Source: Taudactylus pleione
Lineage: Eukaryota; Chordata; Amphibia; Anura; Myobatrachidae
Direction of reading: 5' to 3'
Assembly: GCA_031769625.1 (NCBI GenBank)
Contig: JAUIMM010000002.1
Location: 2,356,001-2,420,000 of the forward strand
DNA: 64,000 nt
In this document: one piece after another, positions 20,677 through 31,969 of the stretch
How positions within the stretch are numbered: position 1 is the stretch's first letter
Layout of the letters: every line of letters begins with the position of its first letter
Made by a program: the position numbers and the translations under genes
The notes under the pieces: generated by a model
Told to the model about the DNA's origin: nothing
What the model saw: only the letters and a program-made list of their open reading frames with translations
Databases searched by the model: none

Positions 20677-23600
20677 GGGCCTGATTCACTACAGATCGCA
20701 ATACTGTGTACACACGCAGTTCAACTGCGATAACAAGCTAATCCACTGCGATCACAATGCAAATTCAGCACTACATAAAGACGCCCACTTTCCCATACAC
20801 ACATCCATAATACTCAGCACTACATAAGGACGCCCACTTTACTATACACACATCCATAATACTCAGCACTACATAAGGACGCCCACTTTACCATACACAC
20901 ATCCATAATACTCAGCACTACATAAGGACGCCCACTTTACCATACGCACATCCATAATACTCAGCACTACATAAGGACGCCCACTTTACCATACACACAT
21001 CCATAATACTCAGCAGTACATAAGGACGCCCACTTTACCATACACACATCCATAATACTCAGCAGTACATAAGGACGCCCACTTTACCATACACACATCC
21101 ATAATACTCAGCACTACATAAGGACGCCAACTTTACCATACACACATCCATAATACTCAGCACTACATAAGGACGCCCACTTTACCATACACACAGCCAT
21201 AATACTCAGCACTACATAAGGACGCCCACTTTACCATACACACATCCATAATACTCAGCACTACATAAGGACGCCCACTTTACCATACACACATCCATAA
21301 TACTCAGCACTATATAAGGACGCCCACTTTACCATACACACATCCATAATACTCAGCACTACATAAGGACGCCCACTTTACCATACGCACATCCATAATA
21401 CTCAGCACTACATAAGGACGCCCACTTTACCATACGCACATCCATAATACTCAGCACTACATAAAGACGCCCACTTTACCATACGCACATCCATAATACT
21501 CAGCACTACATAAAGACGCCCACTTTACCATACGCACATCCATAATACTCAGCACTACATAAGGACGCCCACTTTACCATACACACATCCATAATACTCA
21601 GCACTACATAAGGACGCCCACTTTACCATACACACATCCATAATACTCAGCACTACATAAGGACGCCCACTTTACCATAGACACATCCATAATACTCAGC
21701 ACTACATAAGGACGCCCACTTTACCATACGCACATCCATAATACTCAGCACTACATAAGGACGTCCACTTTACCATACGCACATCCATAATACTCAGCAC
21801 TACATAAGGACGCCCACTTTACCATACGCACATCCATAATACTCAGCACTACATAAGGACGCCCACTTTACCATACACACATCCATAATACTCAGCACTA
21901 CATAAGGTGCCCACTTTACCATACACACATCCATAATACTCAGCACTACATAAGGACGCCCACTTTACCATACACACATCCATAATACTCAGCACTACAT
22001 AAGGACGCCCACTTTACCATACACACATCCATAATACTCAGCACTACATAAGGACGCCCACTTTACCATACACACATCCATAATACTCAGCACTACATAA
22101 AGACGCCCACTTTACCATACACACATCCATAATACTCAGCACTACATAAGGACGCCCACTTTACCATAGACACATCCATAATACTCAGCACTACATAAGG
22201 ACGCCCACTTTACCATACGCACATCCATAATACTTAGCACTACATAAGGACGTCCACTTTACCATACGCACATCCATAATACTCAGCACTACATAAGGAC
22301 GTCCACTTTACCATACGCACATCCATAATACTCAGCACTACATAAGGACGTCCACTTTACCATACGCACATCCATAATACTCAGCACTACATAAGGACGC
22401 CCACTTTACCATACACACATCCATAATACTCAGCACTACATAAGGACGCCCACTTTACCATACACACATCCATAATACTCAGCACTACATAAGGACGCCC
22501 ACTTTACCATAGACACATCCATAATACTCAGCACTACATAAGGACGCCCACTTTACCATACGCACATCCATAATACTCAGCACTACATAAGGACGTCCAC
22601 TTTACCATACGCACATCCATAATACTCAGCACTACATAAGGACGCCCACTTTACCATACGCACATCCATAATACTCAGCACTACATAAGGACGCCCACTT
22701 TACCATACACACATCCATAATACTCAGCACTACATAAGGTGCCCACTTTACCATACACACATCCATAATACTCAGCACTACATAAGGACGCCCACTTTAC
22801 CATAGACACATCCATAATACTCAGCACTACATAAGGACGCCCACTTTACCATACGCACATCCATAATACTCAGCACTACATAAGGACGTCCACTTTACCA
22901 TACGCACATCCATAATACTCAGCACTACATAAGGACGTCCACTTTACCATACGCACATCCATAATACTCAGCACTACATAAGGACGTCCACTTTACCATA
23001 CGCACATCCATAATACTCAGCACTACATAAGGACGCCCACTTTACCATACACACATCCATAATACCCCGCACTACATAAAGATGCCCACTTTACCATACA
23101 CACATCCATAATACTCAGCACTACATAAGGACGCCCACTTTACCATACACACATCCATAATACTCAGCACTACTTAAGGTGCCCACTTTACCATACACAC
23201 ATCCATAATACTCAGCACTACATAAGGACGCCCACTTTACCATAAACACATCCATAATACCCAGCACTACATAAGGTGTCCACTTTACTATACACACATC
23301 CATAATACTCAGCACTACATAAGGACGCCCACTTTACCATAAACACATCCATAATACCCAGCACTACATAAGGTGCCCACTTTACCATATACACATCCAT
23401 AATACTCAGCACTACATAAGGTGCCCACTTTACCATACACACATCCATAATACTCAGCACTACATAAGGACGCCCACTTTACCATACACACATCCATAAT
23501 ACTCAGCACTACATAAGGACGCCCACTTTACCATACACACATCCATAATACTCAGCACTACATAAGGACGCCCACTTTACCATACACACATCCATAATAC

Positions 23601-24095
23601 TCAGCACTACATAAGGACGCTCACTTTACCATACACACATCCATAATACTCAGCACTACATAAGGACGGCCACTTTACCATACACACATCCATAATACTC
23701 AGAAGATTAGCTAAACCATCGGTACAAATGAGTACCATCGGACCCATACACACACTTGCACAAGCCCTGACATTACTCAGAAATTGCTGACAGCCACGCA
23801 CACTATGAGGCCTCAGGCTGTGTATGGCTTCACAGTGACTAATTTATTCACGCCCCTGAAACAGCGTGCAAATGCACTGGCACAGCTGCATTTCCCCAAC
23901 CACCCCCACGTCACCACCCACAAACGGCACTCCTTGTCAATCACTTTGCGATGGGTCTGCGTAGCCTCTGCGATCACAGTCCTGATCATAGTGGCCAGCT
24001 CACGCTTGCGCACTGTGATATGTATGCATGCACAGAACGCAACAATCAGCCGATTGCGTGCATATTACCAACTGAGATCCCACTGAATCAGGCCC
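20677..24095. mobile_element. GGGCCTGATTCA element swollen by a satellite
   Basis: Ends GGGCCTGATTCA (20,677) and TGAATCAGGCCC (ending 24,095), flanked by TAT on both sides (20,674-20,676; 24,096-24,098). The inner right part (23,810-24,060) is related to the elements at 36,728 and 40,530. All but about 480 bp is the 49-bp satellite listed next. Confidence 0.7.
20766..23702 (+). repeat. 49-bp tandem satellite, about 60 copies
   Basis: Each unit begins 'actacataaggacgcccac', continues 'tttaccatacacacatcc' and closes 'ataatactcagc'. Variants (cacac / cgcac / gacac, gacgccc / gacgtcc, and a one-base-shorter ggtgccc form) recur in order; the 'catagacac' type appears near 21,679, 22,168, 22,511 and 22,804, spacings of about 10, 7 and 6 units, showing block-wise amplification. 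No spacers, so it is not a CRISPR-like array. Confidence 0.95.
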
Positions 24096-24547
24096 TATGT
24101 ACATACCTTCCAGCATTTTAACACACAAAATGGGGACAAACAATATTAACAGCCAAGAGCCCCAGGACCAGTCTGGTACAGTATCATTGCCATGGCCCCT
24201 CCAGTGTTGCAAACTAACAGTAATATCAAATTATGACATGGTGGGGGGGGGCACCGATGCTCCTTCTCACACAGGGCACCACAATGTCTAGTTACAGCTC
24301 TGCCATAATATCTAGTTATGGATCCCATTCATATACTAATCTTTGCATCTCAGTAACTATCATAGAGCATATTACATTTTACTTAAATGTCACTGTAATA
24401 TATTTATCTTTCTGTATAATAATATAGAATAACGAATGAGTATAAAATGAGGAGGACAGTGTCCCAATGACGTGAATCAGCCTCATTAAGTCATATAATG
24501 TTTTCATGGAGTCATTTAGGTAATATGGTGTCTGTTTTCTCTTTTAG

Positions 24548-24650
24548 GGGTTTGCGGCATAAATTGCCCCCCCGTAATCTCTATGCCAAGGAAACATCTG
24601 GCAATGCCAAGGAAACATCTGGCAATGCCAAGGAAACATCTGGCAATACC
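24548..24650 (+). CDS. remote kinesin tail exon C6, frame-shifted repeats
   Basis: 103 bp (1+102) between cttttag and GTAAGT, the same phases as other C exons. Three 21-bp repeats 'atgccaaggaaacatctggca'-like derive from the first half of the 42-bp unit. An extra C in a C-run before the repeats shifts the frame, so it reads AKETSGN repeats instead of MPRKHLA, and the loss of TGAG at the 3' end restores exit phase 0. Whether it is spliced is unknown, since no in-phase B exon precedes it. Confidence 0.4.
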
Positions 24651-25349
24651 GTAAGTGCTCTCAGTGTTATTGTATCTGCTTTCACTTTCCTTATGACTTA
24701 GCATTTATACAATCCGTATACAACTCGGCAAAGTAAACCTAGGCCACCCCCCTAGTGCCTAAACCTAGCCCTCCCCCCTAGTGGCTAACCCTAACCCCTA
24801 ACCCTCCCCCTAACCCCACTATATACCAATGTAATTCTTATTACACTGACATTTGCATCTCATATTACTCCTCGTGTAGCATAATTTATACACAATTTGG
24901 AGAAAGGAAAATAAGTTTCTTATAATGGAAATGACCTGGCAGAAACATTAGATAAGCTAAATATATAAAACTAAGAAATGTGAACATAAGCATGGAAAAC
25001 CTGCAGATAAAACTGGAAAAACTGATATATTCCAATAATATATCAAGTCATTCATTATAATGTTTTAGAATGACGCTATGCTTGTAGTAAAATATGCTCT
25101 ATTTCTATTTAATTAATACTGCCCTTGAGCATATGAGCATAGTTACCCTTCCCACCTCCTCCCCAAATCCTTACCCTCTTCATGTCACCCCCTTGTGCCA
25201 CTATTTTAATCTGTTCCCTTTTGAATGTAAGCTCTCTCTAGCAGGGCCCTCCATCCTTTTAGCTACTATTCATTTAAAAATTATCAGTCACATATATATT
25301 GCGGATCTTAATTTCTCCATAACTGTGACTATATTAGCATGTGTATTGC

Positions 25350-25409
<60 letters not shown>

Positions 25410-25799
25410 ACAGGAATGGCGCCTTATAGCATTTTTTTTTAATTTCTTGTGGATTACACATTAGGAAGAGTACTAATACATTAAAAGAAGAAAAAAATAA
25501 TGTGACTACTAATTAAAAAGATTTTCCTATAGATAAAAATATTTAAAATGTACTTGCCTTAAAAATTAAGAAGATCCCATTGGATGACAAATGAAAACAT
25601 TTTTTTACATGACTGACACTATGATTGCTTACACTTTGTCATTATATGCTTTTCATTAGAATTCTTTGGGGGATTGTATTCTGGTTACAATTTCCCTGTC
25701 ATTGCTGTTATATTAGAGTATTCTCACTTCTGTTATAACAGAAATATTTAATTCTTCCTATGAATTGATGATCTGAAACTTTCATTTAATTCCCTTTAG
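24651..25799 (+). other. intron or flank with CCCTAA-rich scrap and (TA)n
   Basis: 24,740-24,830 is a CCCTAACCC-rich segment of the family described at 37,905. 25,351-25,406 is a (TA)n run. Otherwise AT-rich and unassigned. Confidence 0.5.
25351..25406 (+). repeat. (TA)n microsatellite
   Basis: About 28 TA units. Confidence 0.95.
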
Positions 25800-25865
25800 A
25801 TCAAGACTACAGCTGGTTGTAGCGCACGTTCTGTCATCCATTTGGAATGTGCCCATAGAAGGTGA
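25800..25865 (+). CDS. candidate terminal exon
   Basis: After a pyrimidine-rich ttccctttag acceptor an in-phase-0 reading gives IKTTAGCSARSVIHLECAHR, R and TGA. It could end a transcript coming from C5, K6 or C6 (all exit phase 0). Only splice-site quality, phase and the downstream AATAAA support it; the peptide is not recognised. Confidence 0.2.
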   Translation: MKTTAGCSARSVIHLECAHRR

Positions 25866-25954
25866 TGAAAAGATCCACTTGGGCCGAGGCCGACACCTTG
25901 CTGCATTGTCCAATAACACCATCGGCCACTTATCAAATAACATCTTACCAATTA

Positions 25955-25960
25955 AATAAA
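25955..25960 (+). terminator. possible polyadenylation signal AATAAA
   Basis: AATAAA about 90 bp after the candidate stop at 25,865. Such hexamers are common in AT-rich DNA, so support is weak. Confidence 0.2.
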
Positions 25961-26924
25961 CATCATTGGTGATATTAGTGGTTTCAATCCATTTCATTTC
26001 ATTATAGAATTTTATTTTATCCTTATTTTATTGTATTTAATTTGTAGCATTATTATTAGATCTCATAAGGTTTATGTTAGGGCAGTAGCGCTGCCTTTCC
26101 CTTACAGCAAGACGTGCTTAAGCCCTGGAGATCGTACGGTCTACATTTCCCACCCCACAAACACACTAATATACAGTATAGTAGATTTTGGACTGTGGGA
26201 GGGGAATGTAGTCAACATCCTGGAGCACACATTGCCGCTGCTCAGAATGCTCAGAATCCCGGCACCGGAATCAGGGTTAGGTTTAAGGGTTAGGGTCATG
26301 AACTAAGGGGAGGGTAAGGCATAGGCTGCGGGGGGTAGAGTTGGGCATAGGCTGCGGGGGGTAGAGTTGGGGTTAGGCTGCGAGGGAGAGGGTTGGCGTT
26401 CGACTTCGGGAGGGAGGATTTAGGGTTAAGCTACAGGAAAGGTGGGTTAGGGGTAGGATACTTACCTGTATGCATCAGGATTTCAGCACTGGGATTCTGA
26501 ATATCAGCATTGCATGTGCTGGGATCGTGTACACAATCTGTGGGAGGAAACAAGACACCTGGGGAAACCACACAAAGATGAGGAGGAAGATGTGGGAGGA
26601 AGTTGCAGCATTGATTTGGTAAGTGGAACACAAGACACACACCATGCAGACTGTTCAACAGTAAATTTAAAAAAAATTTTTAGTTATTAAATTCATCCTG
26701 CCATGGCACTGCCCCCACACTGTCAGGTACTGGCCACAGTGATCGGGATACATCAACAGCCGGAAGGAGGAGGTGGGGTGCCGCCAGCTGGACACCGCAG
26801 TAGCCGCGGTTTGCTTCCAGTGACTCCAAATTTTATGGAGGTTAACGGTTGCCCTGTAGCCGCAGTGGGTGAGGGGGTGATGCCGGCTTCCCGATCACTG
26901 CGGCATGCATTTGTTGAACAAAGA
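25961..26924. other. intergenic, TTAGGG-like repeat fragment
   Basis: 26,260-26,560 is a reverse copy of the CCCTAA-rich family ('gggttagg', 'ggttaggctgcg'). 26,703-26,925 is an unassigned GC-rich piece. No gene seen. Confidence 0.45.
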
Positions 26925-27290
26925 GGGCGACCAGGAGAGTGAAGGGACATAAGGTCAGAGATGTAAATGGGAGAGGAATGGGTGAGGCCTTTGTAAGTGA
27001 GTGTAAGAACTTTGAATTGGGAGCCAGTGGAGGGCTTGTAGGAGAGGGGAGGCGGATGTAGAATGTTTTGTGAGGAAGAAGAGCCAGGCAGCAGCATTGG
27101 AGAGGAGAGATGGGAGTTGGGGAGGCCAGATAGGAGGAGGTTACAGTAGCCCAATCTGGAGATGACCAGTGAGTGTATGAGGCATTTAGTAGCATCCTGG
27201 GTGAGAGAGGGTCTGATCTTGGAAATATTTTTCAGATGGAAACGACAGGACTGCGAGAGGTGCTGGATATGTGGTTACTTGTTTGATTAG
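26925..27290 (-). mobile_element. LINE RT fragment
   Basis: Minus-strand text matches the same RT/3' region as 2485-2990: GYCNLLLSGLPNSHLS and a downstream 'TYKGLTHSSPIYISDLMSLH'. Both ends are lost and frames are broken. Confidence 0.7.
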
Positions 27291-27680
27291 AATTAGCACA
27301 TCGTTACCAACATGCATACAGATTGCTAAACATGGACATTCAACAAAGCTGCAGCATTGCACAGATTGTATCATCTAAAACACAGTTTCCTAAAGTCTGC
27401 CATTACAATCCAGGTTTTAAGTATATCTACACTTGAGTACAGGTGACTTAATCAGTAGCTCAGTCATTTTGTTTTAATCATCTGGACTCAGGGCCGGCTG
27501 GCGAATTACGCCAGGTACGCAGCCGCGTATGGTGCCAAGCTGTAAAGGGCACAATCTCCTGAGTCCTGCCGCTGTCCACACCAGGCGCCGGCATTACAAT
27601 GAGTCACAACTGACTCATTACATGGTGCTGCGCAGCCAGACGTCAGTGCCACAGCCGCAGCCTGACCACCTCACACATTG

Positions 27681-28213
27681 TTAACCACTTAACTGACAAT
27701 TTTTATTTCTAAAAACCGCTCCAAAATTGTTGTTCTTTTTTTTAGTGAATTAGGTGAGGAACATCCATTTTAACTTATTCAAAATGGTTTCATAAAAAAA
27801 AAATTTAAAGAATTTTTTTTAAAAAATCGTTTTTTTCAAATACCGGAACATCGGAACAACCATCGGAACATCGGAAACATCGCAACGTTCAATTTGAGAC
27901 CGGATCCAGGTACCAGGTACGTAAGGGGAGTGAGGGGGGAGGTTAACTTTTCCCCAGCGGCTGCTCAGTTCTGCAGGTGCTGGGTAGGGGGTCCTGCTTT
28001 GCTGACCGATGAGCAGTGATCGGCAGTGCAGCAGACAGAGGGAGGATAGGTTGCTGACAAGCAGAGGGACCGGAAGGTCCCTCTGAGAGCAGCAGCTGCG
28101 GGAAGATTCTCTTCCTGCAGCCACCCTCATGTTTACGAAATTTTACGTCCAGTACAGATAAAGAACTGCCTGGTGTGGACAGAGGTTTATGTTCATGCCA
28201 GGCAAGTGGTTAA
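27681..28213. mobile_element. piggyBac-like MITE
   Basis: TTAA at both borders (27,681-27,684 and 28,210-28,213), ends CCACTTAACTG and CAGGCAAGTGG (inverted CCACTT). The TTAA duplication is the mark of piggyBac. It sits in a broader unassigned repeat beginning 'cagggccggctggcg' at 27,490. Confidence 0.75.
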
Positions 28214-28751
28214 AGGACAGTCAGGGCACGGCCTGAGGAGGAGTTGGCACTCTCTCTTCTCCCCTCTCCACATTGCCTTCCTCTAGAGTGACTCACTCAG
28301 CTTACAAAAGTCTGTGCCCGGCTGGAGGGGGAGGTGGGGCCGCGCTCTCCTCTCTTCTCTCATCCTGTCTCCTCAGCTCCTCCCCCCAGGGTGACTCAGC
28401 TTACAGGATTGGCTGGAGGCGGAGGAGGGGGCCACGCTCTCCTCCCCTCTCATCAGCTCCTCCCCTTTCCATATTCCAACCCAGGCTTCCTTTCTCTGTT
28501 GTGCTTGGGCGCCAGGGATCTGACATCACGATCACGTAACTGTTCCCGGCAATGATGAATTGCTCCGGTGTCACTTTTCCCCAGCTGTGAGTTGGATACT
28601 TAAATATCCCTCGCACCGAGTTCAAAACTTCATCATCGGATGCCATACGGCCTTCGATGATGAATAGGCCCCTGTTTCTTTGTTTCCATTCTGCCCCTCT
28701 TTCTTTCTTGTTTTGTGTTATGGAGAGCACAGACAGTGATTGTGTTACTTA
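28214..28751. other. intergenic, GC-rich repeat debris
   Basis: Contains two tandem, diverged versions of 'gtgactcagcttaca' (28,288 and 28,391) and, at 28,545-28,670, a reverse piece related to 35,690-35,780. No gene. Confidence 0.45.
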
Positions 28752-29017
28752 TGCTGGGCAGACACTATACAATTATCTGGCCTATCCTTTATAGGGCACT
28801 GTATGTTCTGCCGCTGCCGAGTGACGGATATTTCTCTGTTCCTTCAATGGGAAGAACAGGGAAATGTTTCCTCCCCAGGAGAGGAGCGCAGATATCTCGG
28901 GCTATATACAGTGAGATATATCACAATGTATGCCCATGATATCTGCTGGATTACAGGCTGCCAGATAAAATGTCTGTCGGTCTGTCAGGCATTTTATCGG
29001 ACCATGTATGCCCAGCT
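28752..29017. mobile_element. Harbinger-like MITE with TTA duplication
   Basis: Ends TGCTGGGCAGACAC and, reversed, AGCTGGGCATACATGG, flanked by TTA at 28,749-28,751 and 29,018-29,020. Confidence 0.75.
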
Positions 29018-29355
29018 TTAGTGTGAATGCCAGGGTAAGTGTGTGATGGTAACACTGTGGGTTATTGTGTGGTACTTAGTGTGAGTGAGAGTGAGATTGG
29101 CAGGGACGCTCAGGCTGAGTTACAGGGATGGTGGGGACGGGGACACTGGGTGGAGTTAGTCCAAACCGAAATGCAGACAAATGGTTTTGTTGGGTAATTA
29201 AATACTTCTCTTTGAGTTGATAAACTTGGTTGGGTGGCAAAACGTTTTCCATTTCTATACATCATCCGCACCTGAGGATTAGGTATTGTCATAATTTGTG
29301 ACAAAGGATGGACACAATGGAGCAGTGGGCGGCCATGTTTTAGTGGTAATAAATA

Positions 29356-29613
29356 GGGATGTGTGGGCTCGGATTTGTTCAGATTTTCCCGCCAAATCCT
29401 GATATATTTTTTTCCCGCCAAAAATCAGGACTCAGAAAGAGACAAAACATCATCTTTCATGGACAACCATTATCTTTCATAGACTTTTGTCCAGGAATGA
29501 TGATGTTTGTCCATGTAAGATGACGTTTTGCCTCTTTCTGAGTCCCGATTTTTGGCAGGAAAAAAATTAGAATTTGGCGGGAAAATCCGAACTAATCCGA
29601 GCCCGCACATCCC
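29356..29613. mobile_element. palindromic MITE, TA-flanked
   Basis: GGGATGTGTGGGCTCGGATT on the left and AATCCGAGCCCGCACATCCC on the right, TA on both sides. Arms run almost to the centre, with inner 'cgccaaa' and 'ctcagaaagag' pairs. TA flanks suggest Tc1/mariner mobilisation. Confidence 0.8.
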
Positions 29614-31238
29614 TAGTAATAAAGCGTTACAGCATTGTGTGTCACTTCCAAGCCTCAATAGTTATTAAAATACCCACAACGTTATATCAGATCTAGCCCA
29701 TGTCCCACAAAAGAGGGGGTGGTGCAGAGGTGCACATAAGAATTTTAAAATTGCCCCCGGTCCGTACCTGAGCATGGAGAGCTACTGCCAATTCTAAGCC
29801 ATATGTAACCCAGCAGCATCTCTTCCTGCAGCCGAATGGGCATAACGGATTGTGGTAACAGGGTGTATGCAAGTAGGCTAAGTTTAGTGGACACATGCTG
29901 CCGCCACCGCCCCAGTGGTTCACCCCTCCTTCCCTTCTAGATTAGAAGGTCCCTAAACCTAATCTGCCCCTCTGCCGGTGAAGGGCCCAAACCTGGAAAG
30001 AGACAGACAGATGGGGAGGAAAATTGATAGAGAGAATGAGAGAGATGGGAGGCAGAGTGGGAGACGGGGAGGAAGATGGGGGAAAGTGATGGGAAGTTGG
30101 GGGAAGAAAGGGAGCCCTGCAATATCAGGAACAACAACTTGTGACCTGGCAAATGATGGGCCCAAAATACTAGTTCATTCATAATGGTGAAAGTGAACTT
30201 AGGCAGGGTAGTCATTTTTTCCTTGAAGAAGAGAACAATAGGGTTCGGATTTAATGCAGGAATTTGAATCCTCTCTTTAGACCCAGAATTCTAAATACTT
30301 AGAAGTGTACAGTATATCCTCTGATATCAGAGTGAGAAAGCTAATGCACCCTAGCCTCTAAATTCACTGAGAATAACAGGACCTTGGCCCAATTTACTCT
30401 CATGCCAGAAAACTGGCGTCAGTAGTTGGATCTACAGTGCCCACCAGAGAGCCTGCAGACACCGTTTCATAATTACGTAAGGTGGGAAAACTGGAGCTGT
30501 CATGTCATAATTTGCATTAAATATATAACTTAAAAGAAGTGGCTTATAAACATATCCTGTTATCTATCTATCCAAAAGTATGCAGATACCCAAACACCAC
30601 ACCCATATGTGTTTTTTGAACATCTCATTCCGAAACAATGGGCATTAATAGAGTTGTGTACGTTCCATCTCCCCTTTGCTGAAGTAACAGTAACAACCTC
30701 CACTCTTGAGGATAACCCAATATAGGACAATTCTGATCATAAGTTATTTTTTATCCAACTGGGGTGCTATATTCCATGGCCTGCAATATATGGTGTGAGT
30801 TCAGGGAGAAATTAAATAATGGTCACCTAAGGAATGCACTCTGGCTTCATGTTAAATACAACAATTAAAATGTAACTTATTAATAATGTCACGTGGATTT
30901 GTCATTTAAAATCAGCAAAATAACACAATTTGAAAGAGGAAAAAGGTAAACGTTTATTAAGAATGAGCTGTGCACCGTCCAATGAATTGATAGTAATATC
31001 CAGAACATATGTGTGTGATTATGTTCATTAGGCTCATACTATAGATGGACTCTGCAGCAATAATTACATATTTGTTGTTTAAATTACATTTGTCAATATC
31101 TACTGATGCCGTAGAGGTCTAAAGCCTTAGCCACCTATTCAGTTTCTGTTGTAGATATATCCTCAGTCTATAAGTTTAGGTGAGTATAACACCAGAACTG
31201 CAGTGCCAAATCTGGGGGGGGTTTGCACAAAAGGAATA
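29614..31238. other. intergenic, one Tc1-like remnant
   Basis: 30,570-30,730 ('ccaaaagtatgcagatac', 'gggcattaatagagttg', 'cctccactcttgagg') resembles the terminal region of Tc1-like transposons known from fish and frogs. 29,990-30,110 is purine-rich. The rest is unassigned. Confidence 0.45.
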
Positions 31239-31246
31239 ACTAGAGC

Positions 31247-31545
31247 CAGAGCCGTAACTAGACTATTTGGTGCACTGTGCCAGGGAGAGCATTGGCACCC
31301 CCCACCCCCCCATTTTTTAAATAGGGACATAATATAGTGCACCTGAAAAAGGGCCATGGCCTCATGGGGCCACATGGGGAAGGGCCAGGGAAGAGATAGG
31401 GGCGGCCAGGAGATGCTGGGTATAAAAGAAGAAGCTACAAGTGAGAATGATAATGAACAGGAAAATTGACAGGCCCAAACAGGGACCCCTGCCCTGAGGT
31501 GCCCTGTGCCATGGCACTGGTCGCACTATACTAGTTACGGCCCTG
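31247..31545. mobile_element. hAT MITE with 8-bp target duplication
   Basis: Ends CAGAGCCGTAACTAG and CTAGTTACGGCCCTG; perfect 8-bp duplication ACTAGAGC at 31,239-31,246 and 31,546-31,553. Both features are diagnostic of hAT. 299 bp, no ORF. Confidence 0.92.
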
Positions 31546-31662
31546 ACTAGAGCTGTAGATGTGGGTAATTTCTCCTCTCTATACTGTTTGTTATACTTCA
31601 TGCAGTACAAGACACCGACAGTAGATGGCCCCCTTGCTCCCCAGATAGAGTGGAGATCCTTA

Positions 31663-31966
31663 AGCTGGCCACACACTAGACCAACTTTCATCCAACCACC
31701 CAACTAGTTGGCTGGTTGGAATGAAAATCTGGTAACGTATGGGAGTAAATGATGATCAGCAATTTGCTCCTAAATGCCAGAAAACAGATGAAAATGGTCG
31801 TTCAGACAAGTTTGTTAAATGTTTGATCTAAACAATTTGTTCAAACAACAGTTTTTGTCCATTTTCCTGCTGATTGTCATTTACTTTCATACCTTACCAG
31901 GTTTTCATTCCAAATAATCAACTAGTTGGATGGTTGGATGTAAGTTGGTCTAGTGTGTGGCCAGCT
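31663..31966. mobile_element. Harbinger-like MITE, long inverted ends
   Basis: AGCTGGCCACACACTAGACC at the left and its near-exact reverse complement at the right, TTA duplication (31,660-31,662; 31,967-31,969). Inner arms share 'ccaaccacccaactagttgg'-type sequence. Confidence 0.88.
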
Positions 31967-31969
31967 TTA

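Noticed and set aside
20766..23702. CRISPR-like look of the regularly spaced repeat
   Set aside because: There are no unique spacers: the whole 49 bp repeats head to tail, and the host is a vertebrate. It is a satellite.
24740..24830. Interstitial telomere from a chromosome fusion
   Set aside because: Same CCCTAA-rich text occurs at five other places between transposon-like arms, so it is a dispersed repeat.
28273..28555. GC-rich ORF pair as a CpG-island first exon
   Set aside because: No start context, splice donor or protein similarity; the text contains internal duplications typical of repeat debris.
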